A DNA stretch of 64,000 nt from Girardinichthys multiradiatus (Eukaryota > Chordata > Actinopteri > Cyprinodontiformes > Goodeidae). Below the pieces are notes generated by a model. That model worked only from the letters and a program-made list of their open reading frames with translations, was not told the DNA's origin and did no database searches. The stretch lies in the NCBI RefSeq assembly GCF_021462225.1, contig NC_061802.1:7273859-7337858 (forward strand). Reading direction: 5' to 3'. Positions 60,701-64,000 of this stretch are shown in pieces. The position numbers and the translations under genes are program-made. Each line of letters starts with the position of its first letter. The first letter of the stretch is position 1.

Positions 60701-63539
60701 GATCTTTAAAAACCCTGACCTGTCGATTCCGATATTGACAGATACTGATTTTCTTTATAACTGACATTGCAGGTGTCATAAGGTCACAACACACCTTCAG
60801 TGTTCCAATCTTATGCTGTGAATCATGCACATGCAGACATGACCTGGTGGGCGGGTCTGTCAGTAAGCCCTTTCTCACGGCAGAGCAAAAGGGTACAGTG
60901 GGTGATTTTCAGACTTTTGCAGAGGTAAATTGGTGGATAAGATTAGTTTCACATGCAAGTGTCAGCCAGTCACAGATCACCCAAAATTAAGGAACACATC
61001 TATATATTATCTTTACTCTATCAAAGGTTATAAACTTATTTCATCAGGACAAAGACTGGTCGCTCCAAACTTGTGTGTTGCCATTTTCCTAAAACAGCGG
61101 CGCACAAGTTCACCTTTAAGGGAAGTGACTTTTAGGTCACAGTGACCTTCTTGCCAGCCTGTACATATATTAAATTTTTCCTATTAAAAAATACGAAATG
61201 CTGTAATATGGGGAATGTTAGCAACTTTATGTGGTAATTTGTTTGCACTTTTAAAAACAGAGAAGGTTTGAAGAAGCATTGTTGATCACAATACTTTAAA
61301 AAGTATGGCTAAAAGTAGTAAAATTTGTATCCAGACAACAATGATGGTAGTTTGCATGTTAACATACTCCCAGGTTCTAGACAATGGAGCTATCAGTGAG
61401 TGCACTTTCAGCTGGAACCTCAGATCGGGATGAAAAGGAGGCATTGTGATCATTCGTGATGTTAAATGGTTTCATTGACCAGAGAATTCCGTGGTAGCAC
61501 TTTTGCGGTTCTTTGTGTTCCTGTATCCTATTCACAAGTTTCACAAGAAAGCTACATTTCTGTCAACAGCTCAATTGCTTCTCTTGCTATAATCAGACTG
61601 ATATTGGAGTGACTTGGTGAGATTTATTCTGTGAATAATGCCCCAAAGTGTTGATGGGTGATACGAACTGACATTAGCTTTGCTGAAACCTTGTTTCTTG
61701 TACAGTTTACCTTTGGGTCAAACACTCCAGTGAGGGTTTTCTGGTCCCTATTTGCCTTTGAGGTCAGCAGTGAGTGGATTGTATTGATTTCACATACTGG
61801 GCACAGTCACCCATTGTGTGTGTATCCCAGAACTAGATTCTCTTTAAATGCTGTTGTTTTGCTGTTTTCTTTTATTTTTAGGGCTATCAGTAGTTTTGAT
61901 TGAACAACAAACATAATTTCATAAAATTCGGTTTTGAGTACAGCTTAGATTTTTTTTCTATTAGTTTTTTTGGAGAATGTAGCTGTGGTATAAATTAAAC
62001 TATATGAATATATTGTTGTAATATTTAATTATTTTCTGATGCCCATTTCATTGGGTCTCACAATATAATTTCTGGTTAAAGCAAGAGTATAGCAGGTTTA
62101 TCTTTTGTGATTTAAGCATTTTGTGTTAAATCATTAAATAATTCTTAAATAAGAAAAATGCATTAGATGTAACATTGGTCTCCTAATATTAGCATATTCC
62201 CAAATGGGGTGTCATATTAGGTAAATGAAAACTCCACCAGTATAATACCAGTAAACAGGTTGTGTAGTGGCTCAATTTGGGGGGAAAAATCCATGCTGGA
62301 TTTTCATGAGACCTGGAATATTAACTACTTTGGCTTTGGGGCATGCATTATGCTCTCTGTTTGTGCAGTGATTTGTTTGATGTGCTCTACCTTTGCTGAA
62401 TACGCAAGACTGCATGATGGTTTCCATTTTAACATAACACACATGAACAGACTTGACAGTGACCTCTTGCTCATCTTAAAGTTACATTGGGGGTGTTTTG
62501 TATTTTCTATATTACAGCAGGTTATGTTGTTGCTGGCACAGTTAACATTATGTCACTTTTGTATTCAGTCAACTATGAAAGCGGATGACTAATACAAGAG
62601 CATGCAGTTGTTTGGTAAATGACGGTTATGTACTCATTGATTCACGGTGGAGAAATGAGTTATAATGGAAAACTGTCAAAGCTCATTATTAAACCTTGAT
62701 AGACTTATATGCATTATTAATTAATTTACCTATTTTTAAAAACATGAATTAACTTGACTATGTAACATGGGACCTATAATTATATTATGTAGTGTCATTT
62801 TATTAATTTGTTAACCCATTGCAAAGGTTTTAAACCACTCTGAAGGGCATCTATTGACTTATTTCTTCAATCTTTTCTTCAGGGGTTTAGTCTTCAGTCT
62901 CTCAATAACTGATGAAAAAACAGCATTTTGTTGCCCTATTTTTTAAGCTCTTTTTTGTTGCAAGAAACACATTTTACCATTGCAACTTTTGATGAAGGAT
63001 AAGCTTAAGTGCAAGGACTAATAATGATAAAATGTGTAATTACATCAGATGCCATTGACTTTAGTTGGGTCCACCGTGGCTTATTAATTAATGTATAAAA
63101 TAGAAACTTTACTCAAACTTTGTGGTACAATCACCAGCCACAGCAATAACTGCTAGGGATTGAGCCTGTTGCTTAAAATACTTTAAAAAATGAGTTTTGA
63201 AGGTCATGTTTTTCCATTAGTTTTGTTTCAGAACTACAAAGTGAATCTTCACACACTTTTTGTGAAACCATTCAGTATTGCAGCTTTTTTTGCTACAAAA
63301 ATCTCATTCTCTTTATCCACTGACCTTTGAGCTGCTCACTTTGTGGTTTCCATCATTCTTCACAGTACCTGAGCATCGCCCTGTTCACATCCTCAGATTA
63401 CTCTGCTGGAATTTCCTTTTTATATCTTATTTCCTCCTTTCTTTTGTTGTATCTGTCCATGTGTGACCCCTGCGCAACAGAAGCCTCTATTAAAGACAGT
63501 GTGTGGATGTGTGTGTTTGTGTGTGGGTGTCTATGAGTG

Positions 63540-63790
63540 TTCTAGCATTTGGTACATTGTAAGGCCCATTTTTACAACAGATTCTATGTTGTGAGCACCT
63601 ACTGCTTCTTATGGGGCCCAAAGCCTGGGTCCCATAAGGAACAGTGCTGTTTTTTGGGTTAGGGGTTAGGTTAGGAACTACAGTGTGAAATGGGGTCAGC
63701 GTTGGGCCAATTAATGGAAAATCCAAAGTCATTGTAGTGATAGAAATATGTTTTTGTGTGTGGGTGTGTGTCTGTGTGTGTGTGTTGAAG
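63540..63790. repeat. Dispersed fish repeat with TTAGGG-like core and (TG)n tail
   Basis: Contains GTCCCATAAGGAACAGTGCT, GGTTAGGGGTTAGGTTAGG, then GATAGAAATATG followed by a TG-rich run at 63750-63785. The order matches a dispersed teleost repeat that I recall. The telomere-like words are too few to be an interstitial telomere. Confidence 0.45.
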
Positions 63791-64000
63791 AGTTCTAGGA
63801 ACTATCTCTTAACATCTTTCCGCAGTCTACAAAAGGTTGTTATTTATTATGTGTTGAACATTTTCCACTTTCTCTGAGGCTGGTTAAATAACTTTTTTTA
63901 AATCTGTAGACTGCAGTGTAGATTGGTAACAATATCTCTAAATATGATTAAGTACTGTGGGTTGATTTATAAAGCAAATAACTTAAAAGTATGTGGATAT

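Larger units (their letters stand above)
55121..64000 (+). other. Probable intron 1 of the AP-1 mu gene
   Basis: I looked for an exon continuing the mu chain (expected to start near V-L-I-C-R-N-Y) and did not find one, so intron 1 is likely longer than 8.8 kb. It contains MITE copies, a dispersed repeat near the right edge and otherwise AT-rich sequence. Confidence 0.5.

Noticed and set aside
63650..63680. Interstitial telomere repeat
   Set aside because: Only a few TTAGG-like words are present, within a known-looking dispersed repeat.

Overview
This is a stretch of vertebrate, most likely teleost fish, nuclear genome. The signs are split coding exons with GT-AG junctions, long AT-rich introns, low CpG outside promoters, many fish-type Tc1/mariner relics, tRNA-headed SINEs with A/B boxes, and large microsatellites. 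No prokaryotic gene structure is present, and most ORFs over 60 codons are chance or repeat-derived.

Three protein-coding genes can be supported. (1) tie1, minus strand, 60-12199. I could place the first twelve coding exons (about 635 codons): signal peptide, Ig1, Ig2, three EGF modules, Ig3 and two FN3 domains. The last FN3, transmembrane segment and kinase lie beyond the left edge. (2) The fish orthologue of human C1orf210 (type III endosome membrane protein TEMP), plus strand, three exons between 45042 and 49732, complete at 147 aa, including a 49-nt first coding exon too short for ORF calling. (3) The first coding exon (14 codons) of an AP-1 clathrin-adaptor mu subunit at 55079-55120, plus strand, with a CpG-rich promoter. 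The rest of the window is probably its large first intron. tie1 and C1orf210 are head-to-head as in human 1p34; the AP-1 mu neighbour is not part of that human locus and suggests a third mu1 paralogue.

Layout: 1-12.2 kb tie1, with Tc1 relics, a MITE and a 492-bp compound tetranucleotide array in its introns; 12.2-12.6 kb tie1 promoter; 12.7-45 kb a long repeat-rich intergenic region holding two near-full-length but dead Tc1 elements (26161-27794 and 34813-36377), several older relics, a SINE with a perfect target-site duplication (18100-18437), an inverted SINE partner, a 490-bp (TA)n-like satellite, a LINE reverse-transcriptase remnant, and a dispersed repeat carrying a 338-codon Pro-rich ORF; 45-49.7 kb C1orf210 orthologue, with a SINE nested inside a large inverted repeat in intron 2; 50-53.7 kb a Tc1 relic and a hAT-type MITE with an 8-bp TSD; 53.8-55.1 kb two CpG-rich patches; 55.1-64 kb intronic sequence with MITE copies.

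The genes do not form a pathway. tie1 is an endothelial receptor kinase; the C1orf210 product and AP-1 mu both relate to endosomal membranes, but I see nothing tying them together beyond linkage. No convincing new biological system was found. The most useful observations are the reconstructed exon structures, the possible third AP-1 mu1 gene, the nested inverted repeat with a hammerhead-like core, and an unexplained CpG/ETS patch at 53.8-54.0 kb.
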